From the IMG/VR virus record IMGVR_UViG_3300024999_000066, positions 25,920 to 89,919 of that record: 64,000 nucleotides of DNA; one strand, 5' to 3'. Of the stretch, positions 41,760-50,252 are shown piece after piece; the stretch's first letter is position 1, and every line of letters begins with the position of its first letter. The position numbers were made by a program, and so were the translations under genes. The stretch comes from a virus. Below the pieces are notes generated by a model, which ran no database searches, was not told the origin of the DNA, and saw only the letters and a program-made list of their open reading frames with translations.

Positions 41760-42289
41760 ATTACATTCTCCATTTCATTTAGTTTGTCGGGATCACGTCC
41801 CAGTTCATTCAAGCGTTTGTGTTCTTTACCATGACAACTTGTACAAAGCCAAATAACATCAAGCCAATGTTCAGGTAAGTAAGACCAGTGATGGCCTTGG
41901 ATTTTCTTTTCAGAAGTTCCACAGTGTTCACAGATAGGTGGTCTAAACAGCCTTCCATCTCTTAAAGCATTTGATACAGCATATTGCGCTTTTCGTTTGT
42001 GTTGATTATTAAGTCTCCACTTTTCTTTATGAGCTAAGATACTAGACCTAAATTCTTCATCTGAATTATAAAGTTCCTTAACCCTAGCAGCGCATTTTAG
42101 TGCCCGCTCTTCTGAGTTAAATCTGTTTCGATCAAATTCATCGTAATACTCTTTTTTGTCAAACCTGTTATCACGAACATCTTTCTTATTGCACTCTTTG
42201 CACTTATTTACAGTGCCGTCTGGCATTTGAGGGTGCTTATAGAACTCAGTTAACTCCTTCTCAATACCACATTTAAAACACTTCTTCAT
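41756..42289 (-). CDS. HNH homing endonuclease with zinc finger
   Basis: A 177-residue protein. N-terminal CFKCG...CKECN zinc knuckle (residues about 3-40), basic middle, and a C-terminal HNH with CEHCG...IQGHHWSYLPEH...LCTSCHGKEH. Inserted between the SSB gene and a small gene. ATG 42289 is favoured by CAAAGG upstream; GTG at 42328 is possible. Confidence 0.85.
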   Translation of the reverse strand: MKKCFKCGIEKELTEFYKHPQMPDGTVNKCKECNKKDVRDNRFDKKEYYDEFDRNRFNSEERALKCAARVKELYNSDEEFRSSILAHKEKWRLNNQHKRKAQYAVSNALRDGRLFRPPICEHCGTSEKKIQGHHWSYLPEHWLDVIWLCTSCHGKEHKRLNELGRDPDKLNEMENVI

Positions 42290-42331
42290 AAAAGTTAGCC
42301 TTTGAAAATGGACTTCCTTGTCCAACACATC

Positions 42332-43057
42332 TTAGATGATCATAAGCAACCGATCACTGATGCGCATAAAGGGCAGATCTTGTTCGAAAGAAGTGTCCAC
42401 ATCTTCAACTACTGGGGCAGCTTTAGCCTTTGGTGCTGGAGCTTCTTGCTCCTCTGCTTTAGGCTCAGCTTTCTTCACCTTGTAGCTGCCCAGAATATCA
42501 TCAACAACTTCATCTGAAGAAGTCTTACCTTCATATGCAACGTGTTCAATCACTTGCACAGTGTCAATGGTAACAGTAAGCTGACCTTCAACGTTTTTAT
42601 ATCCGAAGAGCTTAAGAGTACAGATGCTCCCATTGCCAATGTTGTCAGTGAAAGCATTACCATCTTTATCAATGACATTCACTGTCATCTTATTGCCTTT
42701 CTTGCTGAACTCAGGCTTGGCTACAGTGAACCCGTGCATACCAGCAACAACATCGTAGTTTACTTTCCCTTCTTCAACCTGCGAAGACAGGGGAAACTTG
42801 ATGCGTCTCGGCGCCTTAGAAGTTTTGGTAACACCAACCTCAGCAAAACTCTTGTTCAACATAACTTCATCAATCAATTTGTCCTTAGTCTCTTCACTTA
42901 CAAAGGATTGAAGACTGAACTCTTTATCTGTTGATTGGTATTTGGTACGAACATCATGTACCGATGCATAGAACACAGGTGTGTTCAAGATGTAGACGTT
43001 GAAAGTTTCCAAAGTACCGGACTTAGGGAGTTGCTTTACAATTACGCTAGTAGTCAT
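42332..43057 (-). CDS. Single-stranded DNA-binding protein (gp2.5-like)
   Basis: A 241-residue protein. OB-fold-like beta-rich body (PRRIKFPLSSQ, NKMTVNVIDKDG, SICTLKLFGYKNVEGQLTVTIDTVQVIE in part), a Lys/Glu/Ala linker, then the acidic tail EDVDTSFEQDLPF, which in SSBs binds polymerase and helicase. Here eleven more residues (MRISDRLLMII) follow the DLPF. The HNH gene starts right after, so the extension may be an insertion scar. Confidence 0.78.
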   Translation of the reverse strand: MTTSVIVKQLPKSGTLETFNVYILNTPVFYASVHDVRTKYQSTDKEFSLQSFVSEETKDKLIDEVMLNKSFAEVGVTKTSKAPRRIKFPLSSQVEEGKVNYDVVAGMHGFTVAKPEFSKKGNKMTVNVIDKDGNAFTDNIGNGSICTLKLFGYKNVEGQLTVTIDTVQVIEHVAYEGKTSSDEVVDDILGSYKVKKAEPKAEEQEAPAPKAKAAPVVEDVDTSFEQDLPFMRISDRLLMII

Positions 43058-43124
43058 TTAATTTTCTCTATTAAGTTGTGTATATTATTTAGTTCACATT
43101 ACGTTGAGTATTTTAAGACTCGTT

Positions 43125-43418
43125 TTATTTAGCAATCTTATCCGCTTTGTTAGCCGAGATATTCTTACCAAATTCTTTTGCAGTTTTCTCAAACTGTTGA
43201 TAGGTATTTACAGTGAGAGCCAACGAATGATCATCACTAATACCAGCAGCTTGGAAAGCTTTGTATATTTTAATTTTGTTAGTAACAGTACGGTCAATTA
43301 CAAAATCTGTAATTTCATTGTATTCAGCCTCATAAGCTTTCAGACCATCAATCACTTTACGTGCAACTGGTTGGAATTGTGGCAGCAGATCGATGTATTG
43401 CATAATTTCCTGAATCAT
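43125..43418 (-). CDS. Unknown helical protein
   Basis: A 97-residue protein, mostly helical, Lys/Ala-rich C-terminus (GKNISANKADKIAK). AAGGAGATAAA precedes the ATG. No family recognised; lies upstream of SSB in the replication operon. Confidence 0.6.
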   Translation of the reverse strand: MIQEIMQYIDLLPQFQPVARKVIDGLKAYEAEYNEITDFVIDRTVTNKIKIYKAFQAAGISDDHSLALTVNTYQQFEKTAKEFGKNISANKADKIAK

Positions 43419-43436
43419 TTTATCTCCTTAATTAAA

Positions 43437-43646
43437 TTACTTCTTATCCAGATATGCAATGGTAATTGCAATCAACCCAACAACGGCTGCAATAGCTAGT
43501 ACTACAGCAATTGGCAACCAAAATGGACTCAACACCCAAAGCCAACTCCAAGTTGCTACAGTTCCAATCTCAGCCAACTTAAGTGTTACAAAGATCAGAC
43601 CTAGAATACCGAAGATTGGGAAACTTACAGATTTAGTTTTACTCAA
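43437..43646 (-). CDS. Two-helix membrane protein
   Basis: A 69-residue protein resembling the small phage 'transmembrane Fragile-X-F' family: FGILGLIFVTLKLAEIG, WSWLWVLSPFWLP, then AVVLAIAAVVGLIAITI. Role unknown. Confidence 0.65.
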   Translation of the reverse strand: MSKTKSVSFPIFGILGLIFVTLKLAEIGTVATWSWLWVLSPFWLPIAVVLAIAAVVGLIAITIAYLDKK

Positions 43647-43900
43647 TGTTTTGTCTCCTTTGCTTTCTTTTTCACGTCAATGAAGGGTTTAGCTGGCTCA
43701 GAGTTACCGAAGATATCACTTCCTTCAGGATCTGTAAACAATCCTTCACCACCAAGATTAAATCCTTTGACAGCATTAGTCAGACGTTCAACCTTAATAT
43801 CTTCCCAAGCGAAGAAGTCACTCGCATCCGTGAAAGTGTACTCAGTTTCGTAGCTTACTTCACCAACTTTTTCTTTGCTGTTTACTTTGATGCTGCCCAT
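43643..43900 (-). CDS. Unknown acidic protein
   Basis: An 85-residue protein with aromatic/acidic mid part (DASDFFAWEDIKVERL) and a Lys-rich tail. It overlaps the membrane-protein start by 4 bp. No family recognised. Confidence 0.6.
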   Translation of the reverse strand: MGSIKVNSKEKVGEVSYETEYTFTDASDFFAWEDIKVERLTNAVKGFNLGGEGLFTDPEGSDIFGNSEPAKPFIDVKKKAKETKH

Positions 43901-43901
43901 A

Positions 43902-44066
43902 TCAACGTACTACTTTAGATTTAACAAACTGTACAATCTGAAATTGATTACCAGAGTTATAGCTTTCAAACTCACGCTTAATTTCTCGTGCAGCTTCGCG
44001 TGTAGTGGTTGCTTCAAGAGTCAGACCAGTTGCTTTCTCGATTACTGCGTAGATTGCATTTTTCAT
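43902..44066 (-). CDS. Small unknown protein
   Basis: A 54-residue protein (starts MKNAIYAVIEKATG, ends VKSKVVR). ATGA overlap with the stop of the endonuclease gene upstream. Looks like a small alpha/beta protein with a dsRBD-like KNAIYAV start, but no family is assigned. Confidence 0.6.
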   Translation of the reverse strand: MKNAIYAVIEKATGLTLEATTTREAAREIKREFESYNSGNQFQIVQFVKSKVVR

Positions 44067-44701
44067 TTTGATTCCTCATAATTTTGATATTTATTTACTA
44101 AAGCTTTTGTTACTCGTTCATCATTTATCTTCTCTGCCCACAATAGGGCAAACTCTAACTTCCTTCCTCTCCAAGCATTGTGAGCCTCCTCAGCTGTGTC
44201 AAAATATCCTAAATACTCTACTTCACCATCAAAAGGGTTACAAACTTTACTCATAAATCTACCACTTGTTGTTGGGTAGGCACCTTTTGGTAGTTCTGAA
44301 TTCTTACCTTTTCTTTGAAAATCTATCAAAAACTTATTTAATTCTTGTGGGATAAAAATACAAGTCTCTGGTGAGTATATCTTATTTTCTCCTGAAAGCA
44401 AATCTTTATCTAACTGCTTCCCTTCCCAATCTTGTGTCTCCATCCAACACTTGAATTTAGAAAAGTATATCCAATCGGAAAATAAATCAACATTTTCATA
44501 GGTCGGATATTTATTTATCCACTCTGGACTAAATCTATAAATTAATTTAGTCCACACTAAATGGAATGGACAATGCCAAATTTGTCGTTGCCTTTGTTTA
44601 CCATTGGTATCGATATATTTTTCAGTCTTGGAAGTGACATAATCTGCATCATTTATTCCTAGACCATATGTCATACCTCTACTCTTACTCATACCTCTCA
44701 T
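44063..44701 (-). CDS. Homing-endonuclease-family protein (DKD type)
   Basis: A 212-residue paralog of the protein at 37339: YGLGINDADYV, KQLDKDLLSGENKIYSPETCIFIPQELN and a C-terminal AP2-like region (LGYFDTAEEAHNAWRGRK). Shared D-K-D-(I/L)-L and K-x-Y-S-x-(D/E)-x-C motifs mark the family. Inserted directly downstream of the DNA polymerase gene. Confidence 0.7.
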   Translation of the reverse strand: MRGMSKSRGMTYGLGINDADYVTSKTEKYIDTNGKQRQRQIWHCPFHLVWTKLIYRFSPEWINKYPTYENVDLFSDWIYFSKFKCWMETQDWEGKQLDKDLLSGENKIYSPETCIFIPQELNKFLIDFQRKGKNSELPKGAYPTTSGRFMSKVCNPFDGEVEYLGYFDTAEEAHNAWRGRKLEFALLWAEKINDERVTKALVNKYQNYEESK

Positions 44702-44771
44702 TTATTCATCCTGCATTTATTTTTCATACATCAATTTTGACACGATTTTATCAACCTGTAAAGCAGTATTT

Positions 44772-46958
44772 TCAATTTTCTTCGACTGCCGTAACTCGTT
44801 CACAATTCTTACCTTGTTTATCAGTTACATCCTCCGACACTGCTTCAATTAGTTTAGCTGCCTGATCAATGTAATATTTATAGTCAACTCCCCATGAGAA
44901 GTCATTAATGTTGTTGCATGTCTTTACATTCCAATCTGTGTCAATACCTAACCGTCGAACATCGCCACCTTCAACCAGTGGGGGCATAAGTTTAATCAGC
45001 TTACCACCACCTTCCTTTGCCGGATAATAGCGACAAATGTTTTGTTGGGGTACATCTTCTTCATCAACCACTAAAACCAAGCTACTACTACGAGGCACCT
45101 TCGTTCTCAACATAAAGTCAAACTTGTTTTCATGCAGGCGAATGAACTCTTCAAAGTCCGTTCCATCAATCAGGTGAGCCTTTACAGCCATAGGAATTAC
45201 CATCGCTGAATGGTTCTTGTGCCAACCAAGTTTATCGAAATCCATAAACTCATAGGCTCCTTTCAGTTTAATCTTACCTGACTCAGTAACGCTTATGTAA
45301 TTATTTACGTCTCGGATGAACATTTGGTTATAAGTATCACCTTCCATCTCAAGCTTGGTAAGCTCTTCCCACCATTTCACCCACTTATCAGCTTCTTCAA
45401 ATTGTTCAACGTCAACAATGTATTCAAAACCATCCGTGTTACACATGATAATCCGAGCATTACAATTATCAATCAGCTTTTCCATAAGCATGCACAAGGA
45501 CAACTGACCACCAATAGTAATTGCCATTGTATAAGCCGGATCAAGCAAGGGACTGAACTCGTTGTTACTATCCCCGTACACCCCGTTGAGTGCCAATTTC
45601 AGTGCTGCGTTAGCCGCTGACCCTTTTGGTTGTTGTGTACGCTGTTCGTATAAATCAGCGTACACCTTACAGAAGGTCTTACCCAAATGCTCTGGATAAA
45701 TCTGGTTAGCGATTGCCATGTTTGGGTAATAACTTTTAACGTCAAGCGTTCGAATCTTTCGCTTCTCAGTGCTACGGATTGTCCCTTGTGTTGCCCCATG
45801 AATACCACCTACGCCATAATCATAACGAAAGCCGTTAATCATAACGTTCAATGTTTCAGCTACATTCCAACACCAATAATAGCTTTTGGCTCCCTTTGGT
45901 GACTTAAGTTCCTTCTCTTCAATCCAGCCCATTGGTTGTTCTTTACGCTTCTCAGCAATAACTTCCTCAGATGGAACGTATCGTTTATTCTTTTTATCTA
46001 CAGGATCAGACAGTTTCTTTTTCTTGACAACCATTTCAGCATACTTGGCTACATCTCCAAGCTGATGCTCCATCAAATCACTGAACACACCTTTAGTCTC
46101 AGTGATAACTTGATCCTGAAACCATTTGTGTACAGCTTGAAATTCTGCCCGATCAAACTTAATATACGGAAACAAGCAATCCTTAATTACAATCTTGTCA
46201 CGTTTGGTCTGCCGTACTTCCTTACCATATTCAGTTTTCATGTAACAACTACCCGGAGCTTCCTTCTCCAATGTACGAATGAACAACTCTTTACCAATCT
46301 TGGTATCATTAAAGTTTGTGCAATCAAAGCCAAATTGTGTAGTCAGATCAGCGCGAAGCTTCAGATTCTCATAAGAATACCAATAGAACTTCAGCGTTTC
46401 ACTAACGTCGTGTTTGTTGTATTTGATTAAGACATCTTTCTGATTATCATCCAGCACAGTACCAACAGGATAAGGAAGATCCTCAATATTGGTGGAACGC
46501 ATATTGTATTCAAGCATTTTCAAAGATGTAGAACGTGCTTTGTTATCAAAGTGATGAACCTTGAACAAATCAACCTGCGGAATGACCACATCTTTCTCTT
46601 TGATTGCTGAGCCAAACTTGTTTTCTTTGCTTGAATTAATAAGCTTCATCGCAACATCATAAAGCTCTTTCGCTGTTACTTTTACTTTCTTATCAGTCCC
46701 ATGAACCTTGCGGGCTTTCTGTAAGATGTGGTGGATAACCGGATAGTCAAAGTTATTGTTATTGAATCCTACAAAACGATGACCGGCAGATTTCACCTTG
46801 CGAAAGAAGTCAAGGAGTTCTTCTACTTCATTTTTACGATCACTGATTTCAAATGCTCGCATACCCTTACCGTTCGAATAAACTGCTGCGAACGTGAAGG
46901 TGTTCGGGAAAGTTTCAATGTCAAAAACCCAATCCCCCTCAAAGAATTTCTTTTCCAA
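44772..46958 (-). CDS. Family B DNA polymerase
   Basis: A 728-residue replicative polymerase. Exonuclease motifs: VFDIETFPN (ExoI), FVGFNNNNFDYP (ExoII), YNKHDVSETLKFY (ExoIII). Polymerase motifs: TLDVKSYYPNMA (A), KLALNGVYG (B), CNTDGFEY (C; the usual DTDS is NTDG but the second Asp is kept). GVGGIHGAT, common in phage B polymerases, is also present. TTG start with AGGAG upstream. Helicase-primase lies just upstream in the operon. Confidence 0.93.
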   Translation of the reverse strand: MEKKFFEGDWVFDIETFPNTFTFAAVYSNGKGMRAFEISDRKNEVEELLDFFRKVKSAGHRFVGFNNNNFDYPVIHHILQKARKVHGTDKKVKVTAKELYDVAMKLINSSKENKFGSAIKEKDVVIPQVDLFKVHHFDNKARSTSLKMLEYNMRSTNIEDLPYPVGTVLDDNQKDVLIKYNKHDVSETLKFYWYSYENLKLRADLTTQFGFDCTNFNDTKIGKELFIRTLEKEAPGSCYMKTEYGKEVRQTKRDKIVIKDCLFPYIKFDRAEFQAVHKWFQDQVITETKGVFSDLMEHQLGDVAKYAEMVVKKKKLSDPVDKKNKRYVPSEEVIAEKRKEQPMGWIEEKELKSPKGAKSYYWCWNVAETLNVMINGFRYDYGVGGIHGATQGTIRSTEKRKIRTLDVKSYYPNMAIANQIYPEHLGKTFCKVYADLYEQRTQQPKGSAANAALKLALNGVYGDSNNEFSPLLDPAYTMAITIGGQLSLCMLMEKLIDNCNARIIMCNTDGFEYIVDVEQFEEADKWVKWWEELTKLEMEGDTYNQMFIRDVNNYISVTESGKIKLKGAYEFMDFDKLGWHKNHSAMVIPMAVKAHLIDGTDFEEFIRLHENKFDFMLRTKVPRSSSLVLVVDEEDVPQQNICRYYPAKEGGGKLIKLMPPLVEGGDVRRLGIDTDWNVKTCNNINDFSWGVDYKYYIDQAAKLIEAVSEDVTDKQGKNCERVTAVEEN

Positions 46959-47003
46959 TGCAAAATCTCCTAAATTGAACGTAGGATTTTACGCCTCCTT
47001 TAA

Positions 47004-48755
47004 TCAAAAGTCAACCATGTGTGCAGGAACTTCTAGTGCTTCCACAGAAGGTGGTTCATCAAGGAACTCTTCTACATATGGGTCAGACGTTGCAAACATA
47101 TGTGTTGTAGCTCCATCATAACGCAACCATCCAGCATCACCAGTGTTACCAGTACGACGACACTTAACCAATTGCAGTTTAGTGGCTGACTTTTTAATCG
47201 GACAAGGGTTCATCTTATCACGGCTGATCAGGATAGTATTGAACGCAATTTGATTCAAAGAACTGGAACCCATTAATTGGTATTCCGTAACTGCGTGTGG
47301 GTTTTCCTCAGAAGGCTTACGCATGTGTGAGATTGCCACCACACAAGTATCTGTCTCCTTTGCAAATTTGAGTAATGTATCCATGAACTCAATGATTGCA
47401 CCGTTATCACTACTGTTCACACCAGCTTGAACTGGATCGATAACAATTACATCACAGTTCTCAGCCTTGGCGAGATAGTTGAGCTTATCAAAAATCTCTG
47501 CTGTGGAAATACTACCTTGGTGGTCAACATACACGAATTGATCTTTCTTTGCAAGGTTCTCAAAGAATCGATTCTTCAGCGCTTCAATGTCTACGTTCTC
47601 ACGATTGACAGTCCGTAAGTTCATACCAGCATCAAGCGACAACAAGTCACGTACAACCTCACGCTTTGTGCCTTCCAGATACATTGCACCAACTTTGAAT
47701 GTTGTGTTCTCGATCAATGAATATACGACGTTATTAACGATAGAGGACTTCCCGATACTTGTCAACGCACCAATGATTGTAATTTCACCCTTCTCCATAC
47801 CACCATTCATCATCTCATTAAGATGTGCCCACGATGCAGGGAAAGGAATCTTTACGTTATTGTCTTCACTTTCAAAGTCATCCCACATTTGACTCAAGTG
47901 AAGCACATCAACACGGCTAAAAGGAGTAGCTTTCCAGAAGAGTTGTTTAAGCTCTGCTGATCGACCTGTTTTAACCATGTCAGAGGCATCTTTAACGCCT
48001 TGTGGAAGCTTTGCAATGAACGCCTTACCCGGAGTTAGTAGGCGAGCAGCTTCTTCTACATACTTCTGTGCCGATTCGTCTTGATCAAACGATAGAATGA
48101 CCTTAGAAAAACTGTTGATATATTCAAAGTTAGCCTTGAACTGTTTGATGATACTACCATCACCACAAGTCACACTAACAACAGGTGTCCAGTATTCTAC
48201 ACCGTCTTTCTTTGAGTAAAGTGCTTGGGCAAATGCCAATGCATCTTCTTCTCCAGTTGTTATGACAAGGTACTTCTGACCAGCTTCAAAGACAGATTGA
48301 CCAAACAGTTCATTAGTTGCCTTTGTGCTACCAATCCCAACAAAGTCTTTAGGATTCAAACGTTTCTTAAATCCTACAACCTTACCATCAGATGTTGAAG
48401 GATAGTAACGAGCAACAACATCAAAATTGTTCTCTACTTCTGTATGTACACCATACTTAGTGCTTACTGGTTGACCAATACCACGTTCCTTCCAACCACG
48501 GAATGGAATCGCTTCAATACTCGAAAAATCTACAACTTCTGTCAATTTACTTTTCCCCTCTTTGATCTTAATCCCAACTTCTTCAAGTTGAGAATGATTG
48601 AAATAATTAGTGCAGACAAAACAGAAAGCATCATTCACTTTCTCTCCATCAATTTCCTTCTGGTACACAGCCATCCCATCAGAGGATGAACACTCATCCC
48701 CAATGCAGGAAGCATGATACAGAAGCTCTCCATCCGGTCGCTCTTGTTTACTCAC
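47004..48755 (-). CDS. Bifunctional primase-helicase (T7 gp4-like)
   Basis: A 583-residue protein. N-terminal zinc-binding cysteines (SCIGDEC...FCFVC), Toprim core with ITTGEEDALA (about 165-174) and LSFDQDE (221-227), then RecA-like helicase with Walker A GALTSIGKSS (329-338), Walker B VIVIDPVQAG and a VAISHMRKP sensor. It unwinds DNA and primes lagging-strand synthesis. GTG start with GGAGATTG upstream. Confidence 0.93.
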   Translation of the reverse strand: MSKQERPDGELLYHASCIGDECSSSDGMAVYQKEIDGEKVNDAFCFVCTNYFNHSQLEEVGIKIKEGKSKLTEVVDFSSIEAIPFRGWKERGIGQPVSTKYGVHTEVENNFDVVARYYPSTSDGKVVGFKKRLNPKDFVGIGSTKATNELFGQSVFEAGQKYLVITTGEEDALAFAQALYSKKDGVEYWTPVVSVTCGDGSIIKQFKANFEYINSFSKVILSFDQDESAQKYVEEAARLLTPGKAFIAKLPQGVKDASDMVKTGRSAELKQLFWKATPFSRVDVLHLSQMWDDFESEDNNVKIPFPASWAHLNEMMNGGMEKGEITIIGALTSIGKSSIVNNVVYSLIENTTFKVGAMYLEGTKREVVRDLLSLDAGMNLRTVNRENVDIEALKNRFFENLAKKDQFVYVDHQGSISTAEIFDKLNYLAKAENCDVIVIDPVQAGVNSSDNGAIIEFMDTLLKFAKETDTCVVAISHMRKPSEENPHAVTEYQLMGSSSLNQIAFNTILISRDKMNPCPIKKSATKLQLVKCRRTGNTGDAGWLRYDGATTHMFATSDPYVEEFLDEPPSVEALEVPAHMVDF

Positions 48756-48803
48756 ACCAATCTCCTAATCAATATTCTTCGCCACAATCTTCAAGCCTGC
48801 AAG

Positions 48804-49028
48804 CTAATTCAACTCAGCTTCACACTCCGAACACCAGTCTGAACGACTACCCTCAGCATACTCAACAGCCTTGTCTAATTCATCTTTAGACACCATTCCT
48901 TGAAACAGATATTCCAGAAAGCTATCAAGATCATAGCCGTTACAAGTCAGCAATCCTGAATAGGCTAGTGACCGAAGCTCTTCACTAGAATACTTACGAT
49001 AATCTTTAGCGATATTTACCATAGCCAT
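48804..49028 (-). CDS. Small protein with CxxC end
   Basis: A 74-residue acidic protein ending DWCSECEAELN, with one more Cys mid-protein. Too few cysteines for an obvious zinc site. Its start overlaps the preceding TAA. Confidence 0.6.
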   Translation of the reverse strand: MAMVNIAKDYRKYSSEELRSLAYSGLLTCNGYDLDSFLEYLFQGMVSKDELDKAVEYAEGSRSDWCSECEAELN

Positions 49029-49147
49029 TATTTAAACACCCTATCAATAATTTCAAGATCCAGAATTACAGGCAATACGAATAACCAGCCGCTCCAACTT
49101 GACCCACAGAAATATTGCAAAGCGATGTATGAGATTACTGTGATCAT
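49028..49147 (-). CDS. Very small membrane protein
   Basis: A 39-residue protein, hydrophobic through most of its length (VISYIALQYFCG, GWLFVLPVILD). It is coupled to the next gene by a one-base stop/start overlap, supporting translation. Confidence 0.55.
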   Translation of the reverse strand: MITVISYIALQYFCGSSWSGWLFVLPVILDLEIIDRVFK

Positions 49148-49356
49148 TCCAACACTCCCAAAACAATCTCACGATTACTCTTAAGAAACCCATAAAAGTC
49201 ATCTTTATAGGCAAAAGTTAGCTCATCATAGCGTCCAAACTCAGAATAGGCAATGTCCCATAGGCTTTCCTTTAGCTCGTGTTGGAGAGCTTCTTTCTTC
49301 GTTACAAACATGGTTCCGTCAGAGGATTTGTACATAGTTACTTGCTCAATTGTCAT
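49144..49356 (-). CDS. Small unknown protein
   Basis: A 70-residue protein: MTIEQVTMYKSSDGTMFVTKKEA at the start (shown in part) is the common 'KSSDG..F.t..EA' pattern of small phage proteins with a C-terminal helical half. AAGGGGTG precedes the ATG. Confidence 0.65.
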   Translation of the reverse strand: MTIEQVTMYKSSDGTMFVTKKEALQHELKESLWDIAYSEFGRYDELTFAYKDDFYGFLKSNREIVLGVLE

Positions 49357-49586
49357 CAGTAACACCCCTTACCAAATACTGCATCAGTTTTACTCGTGAC
49401 AGCCTCTAATGCCTTAAAAGAAACGTCTTCAGGGTCACTTTGACTGGTGACGTTAACACGAACGCCATTAAAAGTAAATGATACTTGTGTGTTCAAAAGT
49501 TTAGCAATCTGTACAGCATCATCACACATTTCATAGATTGCACCACAACGCCAGCCTAGGTCAACATGTCGCCATTTGCAGTTCAT
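49356..49586 (-). CDS. Small unknown protein
   Basis: A 76-residue protein with strands FTFNGVRVNVTS and several Cys/Trp. One-base overlaps on both sides. No family recognised. Confidence 0.6.
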   Translation of the reverse strand: MNCKWRHVDLGWRCGAIYEMCDDAVQIAKLLNTQVSFTFNGVRVNVTSQSDPEDVSFKALEAVTSKTDAVFGKGCY

Positions 49587-49876
49587 TATTTCTGCCCCTT
49601 ATAAAGTGGATCAGCCAAATAAATCTCTTCTGGTGCATCAGGCCATTCTTCACGCAACGCATCGAAGTTACCTTCATTCCAGCAGCGTAGGAATTCTATA
49701 GGTTCTTCACAATAGCCTTTACCAAGCATGTAGCTGATCACTGCATTATAAGCTGTCTCTGTCTTATTCAGCTCATCCACTGCTTCTGTGTGCAAACTAA
49801 AGAACATGTCATCATCCAGCCCACCACGTTCAACAAGATTGTGGATTTCTTCTTCACTCATTTCAAGATAGCTCAT
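49586..49876 (-). CDS. Small acidic protein
   Basis: A 96-residue protein, strongly acidic and helical (MSEEEIHNLVERGGLDDDM). Coupled to its neighbours by one-base overlaps. Unknown function. Confidence 0.6.
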   Translation of the reverse strand: MSYLEMSEEEIHNLVERGGLDDDMFFSLHTEAVDELNKTETAYNAVISYMLGKGYCEEPIEFLRCWNEGNFDALREEWPDAPEEIYLADPLYKGQK

Positions 49877-50166
49877 TATTTCTTCTCCTGTAGAAAGTTA
49901 AGAATAGCTGTGTGTATTTCTTGAGCAGTCATCTTTGAAGCAAATGGATTAACTCCATTCAGCAGTAATTGTCTAGCTTTCTTCATCTCTTCTTCCAACT
50001 CCTCAATCCGAGCTTCAGCCTTCAAAGATACTTCAGCAGCGGCATGGCGTGCATCACGATGTCCTTGCCGGTACATCAAAATAGGGCTGCTACCACCCTC
50101 TTTAATAGCTTGAATCTCTTGGACCTTTTTAGTTTGAATATTCATAATATCACTGTGCAAATTCAT
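49876..50166 (-). CDS. Coiled-coil protein
   Basis: A 96-residue protein whose centre is a clear coiled coil (EARIEELEEEMKKARQ). GGAGAGA precedes the ATG. Unknown function. Confidence 0.6.
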   Translation of the reverse strand: MNLHSDIMNIQTKKVQEIQAIKEGGSSPILMYRQGHRDARHAAAEVSLKAEARIEELEEEMKKARQLLLNGVNPFASKMTAQEIHTAILNFLQEKK

Positions 50167-50252
50167 ATTCTCTCCACCCCTATATTTAAATTAATCTTGC
50201 ATACACCACATACGTGTATTTGTTTCTTCGAAATGTCAGCGACATTGAGAGG

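Noticed and set aside
48835-48860. AACGACTA as a group I intron P7 box
   Set aside because: Lies in the coding sequence of an intact small minus-strand gene, and no partner box or core is present.
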